Part shown: positions 41,620-53,210 of the stretch, piece after piece
Layout of the letters: each line of letters begins with the position of its first letter
Numbering within the stretch: position 1 is the stretch's first letter
Assembly (NCBI GenBank): GCA_009760855.2
Contig: WPIO01000004.1
Span: forward strand, 202,001-266,000
DNA from: Cristatella mucedo
Lineage: Eukaryota > Bryozoa > Phylactolaemata > Cristatellidae
Length of the DNA: 64,000 nt
Reading direction: 5' to 3'
The notes under the pieces: generated by a model
Told to the model about the DNA's origin: nothing
Databases searched by the model: none
Seen by the model: only the letters and a program-made list of their open reading frames with translations
Translations under genes and position numbers: made by a program

Positions 41620-44600
41620 ATCCGCTGTTTTGTTTGCTTCTCGACAAAAAGCGGTGTCGTTCTAAAAGCTCAAGCGACCAATTTCGTAAAGAACAATTCA
41701 AACAATATTGAAACGTTGTTGGGGCTAAATTAGCCAGAACACCGCTGCCGAGATATTATCTGCAGCTTCTGAATGCATTTATAATTCGGGCACGGTTTAT
41801 GCTAGGAGCCACGTGTGCCGTAATCCACGGCTAGACGCCATAAAAGGTACAGTTTAAGTAAGTCAGTTGTGCTCTGGGCTTTAAACAAGGCCGTTGAGCT
41901 GAGCTCAACGGCATCGAACGCGAGTGGCTTTATGCTAGAGGCTGGTGCTAGACGCCTGCAGCACTTCTAAACTGTCGCGTTGACTGCTCTACTCTACGTA
42001 CATGGACTCTCTACGCTCTACCCTACATATATGGACTCTCTACTCTACGGACACGGACGCTATGTAATGCTGCCGTGCTCAGCTACAGTCGGCACAGCTG
42101 TATGCATTGGTGCTGCACCTGCAATTCACTGGCCGCTCCTTCAAGGCACAGGCTTCACCGGTACTAGTCGCGCGTCGGCAAGAACCAGAACCGTTAGGTG
42201 CTTTCACACTTTCGGCTTAAGGACGCTAGTGCCGAAGAAGCTATAGCCCTTTTGTAATAGTTGGCGTCAACAGGATTACATACTTGCTGAGGACCCATAG
42301 CAGCCATCTTGCGCTACTCTCACCGCTGATGACTTTATTGATGAGTGTTGTAGCTAGGCAAGGCCTCTCTACATTGGACGGATTACTGAATGCAGCATAG
42401 AGAGCTCAAAAACTGAAGTAGCTCATCGCTGTGTTAAAATTTCGGATTCAAAAGAAGACTCGGGTGCCATTGTACGAGCTATGATCCAGTGACAAAAGTA
42501 TTGTTTACCTGTATTAAGAATATTGCCGAACTGTATTAAGCAAAGCTATGCGAATTAAGAATCAACAGCTTCCGGAAGTCGGTAAAAAAAGCAATGCAGA
42601 ACATTTTAAATGCAGAATTAATGAGATGGACACCAAGTCTTCTCCACCATCATACAGTATCGATATCTGACATAAAGCATTGTCACAACACTGAAAATTG
42701 CCGCAACACTGTTCCTCGTCGGCCAAATGGCCAGGGTTGGTAACAGTCACGTGACTCTCAGTGCAGCCACCATGGGCACCACGATAGCAGAGTAGTAATG
42801 CTGCTTGTCCAGCATCAGAACAGTAGTCCATGACATCAACAGAAAACACAACAGCAGTATCAAAGCAACTTACAACAGTCTTGACTCCACGTAAACAATG
42901 ACCGGCACAGGAAGGACGACCAGTTCGTTCATCATCGAATATTCAGCAGAGGCAACTGTGCCAGACAGATGCCAGCTACCAGCAGCTGGCTCCGTGCTCT
43001 CGTGTAAAATGGCAGGCTCTCGCTTCCGAAACAGCGCATCAGATTTCTCGATTTCAGCGCAAGGCGCTTCAAACATGCACGGCCTGCACCTGCGCTGCAG
43101 TGGTCGCCTTATCGCCCTTGGTGCTTTCTCGGTCAACGGCAGCAACTTCAAGCCGGCTGCCCTCATAACATCAACCGACTCATAACCTAACCTCATAACC
43201 TAACCTCATAACCTATAACCTCAACCGGCTCATAACCGGCTGCCCTCATAGCTTCTTAAGCTACGGCTTCGTTGCACTCTCAACACTACTTGCAACAGAC
43301 TGCTGGTCGAGCCTCGGCCTTTACTTTGGATATTTCTAAGTTTTGCTCTGACCATTGAACTCGCACTTCAGTCAGAATAAGCACACTCTTCATTGCGTGA
43401 AGGTGAGCACAACTTATTCTAGATGCCTCGAATGTGATCTCGAAGCAACGAATTCTGCACCTCCTGAGCTATTAAGGATTAAGCTAGCTTCGAGCTACGG
43501 GCGAATTCTGAGTAAAACCGCCCTGCACTTCACATGAGTTTGCAAAGCACTGCTTCTTAATTCTCAGAAGCTCAGCTTGGGTTGCTCCTGCATCACAAAG
43601 TTTGGATTAGTGAGCAAGCAGCTACCTCAGCTTCAAAGGACTCCGTAGCCAGATCAGTAAAAGCCTTGACCAAGCAAATATAGAAAGCCGCGTTTAAGCT
43701 GCATCTTTTGAAGTGCAGCGCTCAGCAATAGAGTCACAAGCAACGAGACTAGCACAAGATCCTCGCCAACTGTCGACACTAGATGCTGCCAACGGGCTGT
43801 AGCTGCATCTCACTAACAGTCCTTGGCATACAAGCACAGCGCTCGTAACGTTGTCGACGCCCCACAAATACCGGTGAAGCTTGAGCCGTGCAGCTCGGCG
43901 AGCGACTTGTATGTGAGCACGGAAGGCAAAAAAAGAGAGCCTCCATCTTAATAAAAAAGCATCTTAATATAACAAGACCGTGCGTCCTCTTTGCTTCGCG
44001 CAGTCTCTTCGGCAGCCACGGAGGGCATCAGGCGACGCGCACCAATCGTGACGTCGTCCATCAACTCTCGTTCGAAGCCCAGGGCACAACTCAGCTGCAT
44101 GGCGCGAAGCCTCGAGTACAACCGCCTTACGCTTACATGCATGACTTGGGCTTTGTGTACCGCTTGAAGATAGGTTATGAAATAAAAGGTCCATATTGAT
44201 AATAATTCAAGAGCATTTAAGAAATCTCTATTGCTGTCATAATCTTGCTGATGTAGCATGCAGACGCTTGGCGACAGACGTCGTATGCTTTGGCTGGGTC
44301 TGGACGCCTGCAGCTATCTGCGACTGTCGAATGGACTGCTATAATATACATTCTAAGGACACGGACTTTGTACGGCGCGCACTGGTGCTTCACCTATAAC
44401 TCGATAGTCGCCCGTCAAGACACCAGCTTGACCGGCATTTTTTACGCGTCGGCTATGAGGACCATCCGTTACGATAGCTGCGTCGGTGGCCTGTGGACGT
44501 TATCACAGAAGCCGCTACAGACTGTTGGTCACGACAACGCCTTCTAAGCGAGCGTCAAAGCGTCGCTCGGTTTATTTTCAAACAAGACACCCGAATCTTA

Positions 44601-45134
44601 GTCCCAAATTGAGAAGAGCACTGCGGCCGCAACGATTGCACGCAAAAGCTCGAATGGGAAGCGTGTCGGCGGCAAGCGCCTGGCGAAACAACCTCCGGTA
44701 AGGGCGCCGGTGCGCGCGCGCGCGCGCGCGCATAGAGGCAATCACGCAGCTGTAAGACGTCAACTTGCCTACGTCGCTGTATGTCGAATGCATGCTAAGC
44801 GTCGGAACAACCCGGTGCAGGCGGTAGGCCAACCGCAACTGCAATCAAACGGTGGGCGGTAAACGTAGAAGCAGATCTCCACTTCAAAAGTGCTCCGACC
44901 GCTTCCGGCGTCGTTTTGTGGAGATAACTCCGAGTGCACATAGCAGCCCGACTGCTTTGGCTGCTGGATTATAATAACCATGCACTTTAAGTGTGCTGTT
45001 GAAGAAGCGTGACAATTAATGAGTGATATCATGCAGTTTCAGCCCGCACAAGCACACAATGCAATTCACGAAGACTGAACAAATGGCGTTCGGAACCGGT
45101 GTTTTTGGCCTCTTTTCAAGGTCGACAAACCAGG
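41620..45134. other. Intergenic stretch upstream of HAUS2
   Basis: No gene, SINE or LINE was recognised. Short features: repeated tggactctctac words at about 42001-42040, a 13-14-bp repeat of cataacctaacct near 43185-43225, and a (GC)n run at 44711-44730 that could adopt Z-DNA. Open frames on both strands are short and unconvincing. Confidence 0.4.
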
Positions 45135-45620
45135 CGGGATAATAATAATAATAATTCACTTGATAAAGCGCCCTCAGAGAACTTAATCTCTCTCTAGGCG
45201 CTTTACATTTGCTGTGAAGTGAAATGCAATTAAAAGGATGACTCTATGTCAGACTAAGGGAAGTCTACCTGTCGAGAGCAAACGAACTGAAGGCACTATT
45301 ACCGATGGATATGAGGTGGCTAAGATGCACAGCTAATCGACTTGAGTCAGAGGAGAGGGGTACGATGTGAAGGCTGAGTCGGACGTATTTCGGATAGGTA
45401 AGCCGGAAAAGAGAAGAAAGCGACCTAAAAGCGAGTGACCTTTTGACCGAGTGACCGAACATTGGAGTCGATACGCTGCTCGATTTGCAGCCAGTCGAGG
45501 TCTGTGAGAAGCGGTTGAGTGTGGCTGTTGCGACGCTAACTACTGCAGGCAAACCTAGCTGCAAAATTGTTGCACTAACTGTTTGTGTTTTTATTGTAAA
45601 GGCTCAACGGCCCGCCAGCA
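45135..45620 (-). mobile_element. LINE family 1, 3' part, minus strand
   Basis: An ATT-rich tail, the hairpin (gcgccctcagagaacttaat and ctctctctaggcgc), then eroded RT C-terminal sequence on the minus strand (LLTDLDWLQIEQRIDS-like) follow in order. Confidence 0.85.
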
Positions 45621-45867
45621 TCGGGTAACAGAATTATAAATGGGATTCACAAATGGTGGACCAGCTTGGCTGTGGCATAGTTGGCAACTGGGTGTGACTC
45701 GACCGAGATGCTCCAGGTGACGTTCCAGTTCCTAGAACATCGACCGCTAGTGCGCTGTAGCACAGCGCCGACCTGACTCAGTTTTAGAGCGCATAAGAAC
45801 TGCTCAGCAGGAACACCTCTGTCCTGGAGCCTTGAACAAGAGGACGCAGCCATCGTAGTAGGGCCAT

Positions 45868-46140
45868 GAGGTGATTGACATTGTCTGGCCTGTCGACCCT
45901 ATAGTCCCGGCTAGCAATCTAAGAATAGGGCAACGCTTGCCAAAGGTCACTGTCGCCCCCGCCCGTCCTAGAGTTGCTGGACGGTTTCCATGAGAACAAA
46001 ATAAGTGGGTGAAGACCACCTGCGCTCTCGAGCTGTGAGCAAAGGGAAGCAGAGGTCGCTGAGGTGGTTGATATTGACTGGGTTGTCAACCCCATTGTCC
46101 CGGCTAGTTATATAATGATAGGGCTACGCTCGCTAAGGGG
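45868..46140. repeat. Diverged direct repeat, two copies
   Basis: tgaggtgattgacattgtct at about 45868 and tgaggtggttgatattgact at about 46059 start blocks of roughly 80 bases that stay similar (gtcccggctag, atagggc, cgcttgc/cgctcgc). Each ends near a GGTC word. Confidence 0.7.
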
Positions 46141-46517
46141 TCCTTCTTCCATCTTTGGCTCCATCTCGACGCCGTCGCCTGTAGTTGCCGGTCTCGTTTT
46201 CTCTGAAAGCGGGGGGGGGGGAGGAGGGCTTGCATTTTGGCGCACGAACGGGGACTTGTCAAATTGCAGGTAGGACGCTAGGACGATGAAATACGAATGA
46301 GGCGGCTACGCTAGGCTTAGGTCTTAGAAATTAGGAATTAGGAATTAGACTCGTAGGCGTGTAAATTGGATCGAGTGAATGAGTGTCGTCGGAACCCGAG
46401 GAGTACGAGTGACGGTGCAGCGTACGCACCACGTTTAGTTTTCGCGAAAAACCCGCACACCAGCTACTGCTAGGCATATTTTGTGAGCAAAGCCAAGTCT
46501 GGTCACCTAGAGTTTCA

Positions 46518-47099
46518 GTGGATTTTCAGTCACGGCCGGAGGGGAGCTTTTCCGTTAAGATGAACTTTCGGCGGTCGCGAAGAGCCGGCGTCGACGTAAG
46601 AAGCTGCAGAGCGACGTCATCGCACCAAAAGCCACGTTGTTTCGGAGGGAAGCTGAGGTTGCAACATCTTTTTCGTGGCACTTTCAGCCTAAGAGCGGGC
46701 ATTAACATGAATGTTCTTGTAGGCGAACGCCAACCGCCGAATGGGCCAAATAGAATTGCACGCTATCCTTGCTACGGCTCGGCCAGAGGAGCAGACCGTC
46801 ACCAGATATTCGGCGCATTGACGAGGAGAGGAGTGGAGCGCCGAGATGGCTCCTACATCGGCGACCAGCTCCGACCGAGCTACGACGGAGCGTGCTGCTT
46901 CAGCGCTAGGTGGTGCCGTGACGAGGGTCGTGCCATGACGAGGGACGTTCCACTTTTTTTCTCCGGAAAATATAAAGCTGACAGTCGAGAAAGAGGCCGG
47001 AGTTTTTTTTCGGTGCGCCGCCCAATGAAGCTCGCCTTGTGCAGCTGCCAGCTCCAACCGCGGAGCTACACTGTGGGCGTTGCCACGCCCACAGTGTAG
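46518..47099 (+). other. Unassigned 193-codon open frame
   Basis: An ATG-initiated frame runs to just before the palindrome. Its product is rich in Arg and Ser with no recognised domain. A minus-strand frame of 160 codons overlaps it. Whether this is coding cannot be told from sequence inspection. Confidence 0.2.
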
Positions 47100-47105
47100 C
47101 TCCGC
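47060..47105. repeat. Perfect 21-bp palindrome with 4-base loop
   Basis: gcggagctacactgtgggcg followed by t forms the left arm (47060-47080), tgcc the loop, and the exact reverse complement the right arm (47085-47105). Confidence 0.97.
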
Positions 47106-47299
47106 TATAGGCAGACTACACCACTCTGCTGCGGCTGCCGGGTTCGACGAATTACAGCCAGCCACCGCCATCCACTCGAATTAAGCTAACATCGACCGGA
47201 CGTAAGTATTGTCGAGCACAAATTTGGCGAATATATTGTAGTCCACGCTCAAATTTGTCTATCCACTAAATTGCACGTCTCTGCACGAGCACTTACGAC

Positions 47300-49830
47300 A
47301 ATGAGCTTTAACGCCGGACAGCCTGTACCGAATTCCACTCTAGTTCCCGTCAAATCCAGCACAAATCAGCTTCGCACAGCTCCAAAAAGTTTGGAATATA
47401 AAACTACGTTGTACGTACACTGTAATAGGAAAATTTCGCGCGATTCCGCTCAGGCGTTCTCACGAAGTCCGCTGAAAAAGATTTCGGTGGCCCTGGCTAT
47501 TACCGCAATCCACTGCATTCCACCGCGAAACAAAAAATTCTGTTCTAAAAGCTCCTTTTTTGATTGCATATGACAGCACACTCTGCGACAATTGCACTTA
47601 AAAATTTCACTTGCATTGGCACAGCCGTTCTCCTCCAATGCGCTGCAATCGCCTAGAGAGAGATTGAGTTCTCTGAGGGCGCTTTACCAAGTGCATTATC
47701 ATTATTATTATTATTAATCGACTGTGAGAGCCCGGGCCAATGCCGAAGCCCACATCAATCCGCCGAATCCACGGCATAACAAATTGAAATACATTTCGCC
47801 GAACTCCAGTTTCTATTGCATATTAAAGTTCGCCTTGCTGGGTGCACAACTATGCAAAATAAAAAAATTGCATGCTCGAACTGTGGCAATGGGCGGCAAT
47901 CGTTTGAAATGACCTGGAAAACTTTCGAAATTCACTGTATTCCACAACGTCATCCTCAAATCGCCATCGCAAAGCTCTGATTGACATTGCACATAGGGCT
48001 AGACTCAGTTCAAAGTGCACCCACAAAATGTTGCTCTATTGTCCACACGCGTTGTCACGCAATTAATTGCAATCGACTGCAACGGCCGATCCCATACCGA
48101 AATCCACCTCAATCCGCCGAAATCCGTTACCATCCGCCGAACAGCGAATAGAAAGCGTACACTGGAAGCTCGAATTATGATTGTACGCTGCTCTACTCTT
48201 CGGTTATTGTATAATCGCATAGCTTCACTGCAATTGCCTCGACCATTCTGTAGCAATCCACTGCAACTGCCCGGGCCAGTACGTCAATGTACCGCAACCC
48301 GCCGAAAAACGACCAGAATACGTACACTTTAAGCTCTAATAGTGATTGACGTTGCTCTAACCTTCGGTTATTGTGTAATCCGACAAGTTCACTACAATCG
48401 CTTCAATCATTCGGCAGCAATGCACTGCAATTGACTGTAATGGCCCGGGCCGATACCTCAATCTACAGCAATCTGATTCAAAATGCCCAGAAATTGGTGT
48501 CACAATGTTCTAACTTTGGATGCATGTTACAAAGCACACTGGCTAAAGTCAAACACATCATTTTAAGCAATTTCACTCGTACAATCTCGGGCAATGCATG
48601 GCAATCTACGACTCGACTCGAAGCAGCAATCTACAATAATCCGTGGCAAGTCGATGACAAATTGGCTGCACGAAGTGCCGACTGTCATCGCATTTCAGAT
48701 TTATTTGTGCTAAAAGGGAAATCGTAGGGCTTTCAAGCTATTTTGCCAGTTAATTGTCAACAATCCACTGCAATCGACGGCAATGGCAGGAACCAATACC
48801 GAAATCCGTGGCAAATCGACGACAGATCGGCTGCACCAAGCTCCAATTCTCATTCCACGTAACATGTCACTGGCGAGTACATAGCTTCAACCCTTTCAAC
48901 CAGCTCTGACTGTTCAATCTTGGGCAATGCATGGCAATCGACGGCAATGTCACGGGCAAATACGGCAATCCATTATGGTCACTCGCAAATCACTGGAAAG
49001 TGACTGGGCCAAGATCAAATTTATCTTACCTGTCACGGCGTACTGTGTTTAAAGTGTAACAACATCCTTTCAACCAATCGCAAACGTACAATAGCGAGCA
49101 ATATATGGCAATCGACAGCAATGGCCCTGGCCAATACCCCAATTCGCAGCAAACTGACGAGAAGTTGGCAGTGCGAAGCCCCAATTGTCGTTCCATTTAA
49201 CATTCCGCTGCGTCCAAAGTAAATCCGTGGCATTTTCAAGATAATTTGCTCGTTAACTGTCAGCAATGCACGGCAACCCACAGCAATGGTATGGGGCCAA
49301 TAAGGGAATTTACGGAAAATTGGCGAGATTGGCTGCAATAAACTGCAACTCTCATTCAACGTCACATGTACGTGTGGGCGAAATTTGTGCGCTTTCAATC
49401 GGCGGCCATGCACGGCAATCGACGGCAATTGCCCAGGGAAATACGCCAGTCCATAACGGTCACTTACAAATGGACCAACCGTTGCTGAGAGAAGCTCCAA
49501 ATTTTCTTGAGTATTGCACTTCGCTGCATCAAAAGTGCAGCCACGCTCTTTTAAACAATCGACAAAGGCACAATCGAGGGCAAAATGTACGGCAATCGAC
49601 GGCAATTGGCCGAGACACTACAGCAATCGATGATTGTCTGTTAAAATGACAAACAGAGCCGATGGGAGAGGATCGCGTTTTTCTCGTGCAACAGTGTGCA
49701 GTATTAAAAGTGCAACCGCATCCTATCAACCAATCTTAAACGTACATGCGAGGGCAATGCGCGGCAATCGACGGCAACGGCCTGGGAAAATACGGAAATC
49801 TATCCACTGTAAATGTACACACTCAACTCA
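47300..49830. repeat. Roughly 170-bp satellite, forward array
   Basis: About 14 diverged units share a core close to ggcaatcgacggcaatggcc. The core recurs near 48065, 48250, 48418, 48596, 48768, 48933, 49105, 49264, 49408, 49580 and 49760, so spacing is 145-190 bases. A LINE tail fragment lies within at about 47650-47716. The frames seen on both strands are by-products. Confidence 0.85.
47650..47716 (+). mobile_element. Tail-only LINE fragment inside the satellite
   Basis: cgcctagagagagattgagt, tctctgagggcgctttacc and an ATT-type tail are all that is present. Confidence 0.8.
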
Positions 49831-50389
49831 AGTCGTGAGACCAGCGGTATGGGTCAAGCGATCGCGCAGGTGAGGGAGACCTTGTGGTTAGCTGGAAAAA
49901 CATTTCAACGGCCCTCCACGGCCGGTGAGCATGAGAGCACCGGTTAGTGCTTCAACATGAGTGGTAAGGCGAGTAACTACGTTAATTAGTAAAGCTTCAG
50001 GCTCACACAGCTCTAGTGATGTTAAGGTGAAAATGATAGACATTTATTTGTCGTCCTCAACCTAAGGGCTGTGGAGGAAGTTTCCAGGGGTGCAAACTGA
50101 AAGTTTGCAGGTCACAAGTTTCCAGGGGTGTGAACTTTCGGTTTGCAGGTCACTGCCAAGCCATTAGGGACCTTGCCAGTCCGAAAAAGAATCAAGCTTT
50201 GCACAGCCTAGGTGCAGCCGATTTGTGACGGACTGCAGAAGATTGCTGCATTGACATGGCCATTGCCGTTAATTACAATGCAGTGACCTAGAGCTGGGAT
50301 TACCAATGGAATTTACTGGGTGCACCAAAAATAGAATATACACGATCGCGAAATCTAAATGGGAGTGTCACCCAGCAGCGTCCAGTCAA
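49831..50389. other. Spacer of the satellite inverted repeat
   Basis: Unlike the flanking arrays. It contains a tandem pair of about 37 bases (gtttccaggggtgcaaactg and gtttccaggggtgtgaactt, near 50079-50153). No coding sequence was seen. Confidence 0.6.
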
Positions 50390-51290
50390 TTTTTAATGGA
50401 CCGTTTTAGATCTCCGTATTTTCACAGGCCATTGCCGTCGATTGCCCTCGAATGTACGTTCAAGATTGGTTGATAGGATGCGGCTGCACTTTTAATGCAG
50501 CGCTCCGTTACGCAAGAAGAACGGGATCTTCGCCCACCAGCTGCGCTTGTAATTGTAACAGACAATCGTAGATTGCTGTATTCTCGGGCAATTGCCGTCG
50601 ATTGCCCAAGGTTGAACGCAAAAAATAGGACAGCATGTGCACCCACAGAGAGCGCTACGTGGTAGAATAGTTACACATTCAAACGGCCAATTTCCAGAAA
50701 ATTTGAACCAGATTGCTGCAGAGATCGGGTAATTCCCGTCGATTGTCGTGCATTGCCCTTGATTGTGCCTTTGACGATTGTTTAAAAAAATGTGGCTGCA
50801 CTTTTAATGCAGTGTAGTGCAATGAGAAAGAAAAGTTGGAGCTTCAGTCGGTCCATAACTGACCGTTATGGATTGACCTATTTCCCAGGGCAATTGCAGT
50901 CGATTGAACGCTAACATTGAGTGAAAACTAGGCTCGCGCACAGGCACATTACATTACATGTTATGTGGAATGAGAGTTGTGTTTGTTACAGCCAAACTTG
51001 TCAATTTTCCACTGCTTTCGCTATCGGCCCCCATAATTGCTGTGCATTGCCGTGCATTGCTGACAGTTGACGAGCATAGCATCTTGAAAATGCCACGGTT
51101 TTACTTTGGATGCAGCCGAATGTTATATTGAATGACAGTTGAGGCTTCCTCGATGCCAATTTCTCTTCAATTTGCCGGGAATTGGGGTATTGATCCGGGA
51201 CATTGCTGTCGATTGCCGTTCATTGCTCGCGATTGTGCGCCTGCGATTGGTTGATTGCACTTTCAACACAGTGGGCTGTTACAGGTGCTA
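50390..51290. repeat. Roughly 170-bp satellite, inverted array
   Basis: The reverse complement of the forward array, collinear with 49060-49815. For example gaacgtacattcgagggcaa (reversed) at 50435-50455 matches cgtacatgcgagggcaatgc at 49741. Unit cores such as ccattgccgtcgattgccct recur near 50420, 50592, 50735, 51040 and 51210. Confidence 0.85.
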
Positions 51291-51324
51291 TAGATAGTAA
51301 GAGCAAGAAAAAATACTAGCTGAT

Positions 51325-51478
51325 GTAATAGCCTCTTTTGTATAGCGACAGAAGAGCCTTTACGGCTATCACCACCTCTTGCAGAAGCGATTAAGGATCC
51401 CACCGCAGGATTCGAACCCACGACCTCGACACCGAGGTCGTGAAAAGCAATCGCTGTACCTAGTGTGCCATCACATCC
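51325..51478 (-). mobile_element. tRNA-derived SINE, group A
   Basis: On the minus strand: head ggcacactaggtacagcgat, B-box gtgggttcgaatcctg, and tttgtatagcgacagaagag-type end (read on plus) match the group. Confidence 0.87.
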
Positions 51479-51529
51479 ATTGAGTCATGGAGCAACTTAC
51501 CACTAACCATTCGATCATACTTCATCTTA

Positions 51530-51612
51530 GGCAAACGTAAATTACCTAGAAAGAGATTGAGTTCTCTGAGGGCGCTATAACAAATGTATTATTAGTATTA
51601 ATAAGAGTATTA
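51530..51612 (+). mobile_element. LINE family 1, tail fragment
   Basis: acctagaaagagattgagtt, ctctgagggcgctataac and an ATT-rich end define it. Only about 80 bases are present. Confidence 0.75.
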
Positions 51613-53033
51613 CTATTATCATTATGAGGCAAACTCGGTAGACACCACGAAGTTTCTGCTCTTAATCCTCGCATAAATCCGTCCACTTACGACACTCGAG
51701 AGTCAGTCAGTGATAACTGGTGGCTGTCGCTCCAGTGCCATTGGAAGAGATTATCACTTCATTATTAAAATAAATATAAGATGTACACAACAGTAAGAAA
51801 TGCAAGCAGAAGCTGATCTTGTGCACGATTCAATCGAGTAGAAAACGCTGGGCTTTAATCAGAGCACGGCATTTTCCTTCGAAGGTAAGACAACATGTCT
51901 CGAAGGTCTATCGAGTAGAACCTGGGCCTGTGTTGCTGATGGCGAACGAGCACACTGCCGTGTCTCATTCCGACAGAGCTACAGTGCGACCTAACTCATG
52001 AGCACATACTTTTCATGCTACGGAATCTCTGCGCTAGGCACTTTCGTTTAGAAAACATGTCACGGCAGATTACGGAGGTGGAGGTCGATGGCAATCCAAA
52101 TTGTCAACAAAAGCCTGATTGAGTAAGGGCATAGGGCTTCCTGCCGATCTGATTTATTAACATTGAGCATGCACAGTGCTTCACTTGCTTATAGTCTTGC
52201 TCACATGTGTCCTTGATTAGTCTGCATCTCCCATTCCACAGTCGCTTGCCAAAGAAGCCTTTAAGTGTGCGTGGGCCCACGGGCTTTGGCTGGAAAACGA
52301 GTCAACGGCCGCGTTCGCCTTCTAATGCTTAAGTGGCAGTCGTTACACTCACCACCCATCGGCGGGAACGTGCTCGGGACCCCGGCAGCCAGCACACAGT
52401 CACTTGACAAGCAAATCTGCTTGCAGGCTTGCCAGCATGCTCCTGTGAAAACTAGTCATCCGGCGCTTCTACACGTCATTTCGACATGCCCATAGAGTGC
52501 AGGCAAGAAGAGAGAAGGCGTCGACATCAAGTAGAAGTAGACCGACAGCAAGTCTGTAGGAGACTTTTATTTGCAGATCCACAAAAATGTAAACAAACGA
52601 ACCTGCTGTAACAGGGGAGCAGCCCAATGCAGCAGCAGCCACACTGGAGCTACCTCCGTTCAGGGCCAGCCGCCAAGTGAGCTGCTCTGAGCAAGCACGT
52701 AGCTGGCTGGCACGGCACCGTGGACGATAAGCTGCCGCATACGGCTGGTTCAATGACGACAACGTCCGGCTACTCATATCACTCTCTCTCTCTCTCTTTC
52801 TTAAGCTAGCATGACACCCCCGGGCCGACTGCCCGTAGCATCGCTGCAGTAGCGTTGCAGCAACCGATGCCGGCTTAGCGGTGCCTTTGGGATTGTTAGC
52901 GCGCAGCGCGTGCAGCCTGGCTCACCCGCACAGCGGGGGCGTGGGGTCCTAGCAAACAGAGGACAGCCCACTAAAACTGGCAGCACCGCAGGCACAAGCC
53001 GGGGCCTCCAGCTCTTTGGGGGAGCCGAGGATG
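51613..53033. other. 3' flank of beta-TrCP
   Basis: The first 1.4 kb downstream of the stop codon (minus sense). No gene or repeat was recognised apart from a short (CT) run at 52783-52797. Part of it is presumably the 3' UTR; aataaaagtctcctacag-like sequence (minus sense near 52560-52577) contains no strict AATAAA. Confidence 0.35.
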
Positions 53034-53210
53034 TCACCTTGTCACGTACGTGTACGTTCGGCAAGGGGAGGCGCCGGCCAGCAGAGACGAGCCTTCCCTG
53101 TCGTGGTCGTCGCCGCTGAGGAAATCCCATATCAGGATGGTGTCGTCGTGTGAACTGCTGATAATCTGGAACTCGTCGAACTGCAGCCTGAACACTCGAC
53201 CCGTGTGCTC
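53034..53210 (-). CDS. BTRC: beta-TrCP last exon: WD40 repeat 7 and C terminus
   Basis: The acceptor is catttcctag; 59 codons including a TGA stop. It encodes [20 protein letters not shown] then [11 protein letters not shown], a short variable segment, and CRTYTYVTR. No clear AATAAA was pinned down downstream in the 3' direction. Confidence 0.95.
   Translation of the reverse strand, partial: EHTGRVFRLQFDEFQIISSSHDDTILIWDFLSGDDHDREGSSLLAGASPCRTYTYVTR

Noticed and set aside
47300-51290. CRISPR-like array
   Set aside because: Spacing is regular at about 170 bases, but the units are diverged along their whole length, the array is inverted halfway, and the surroundings are an animal genome.
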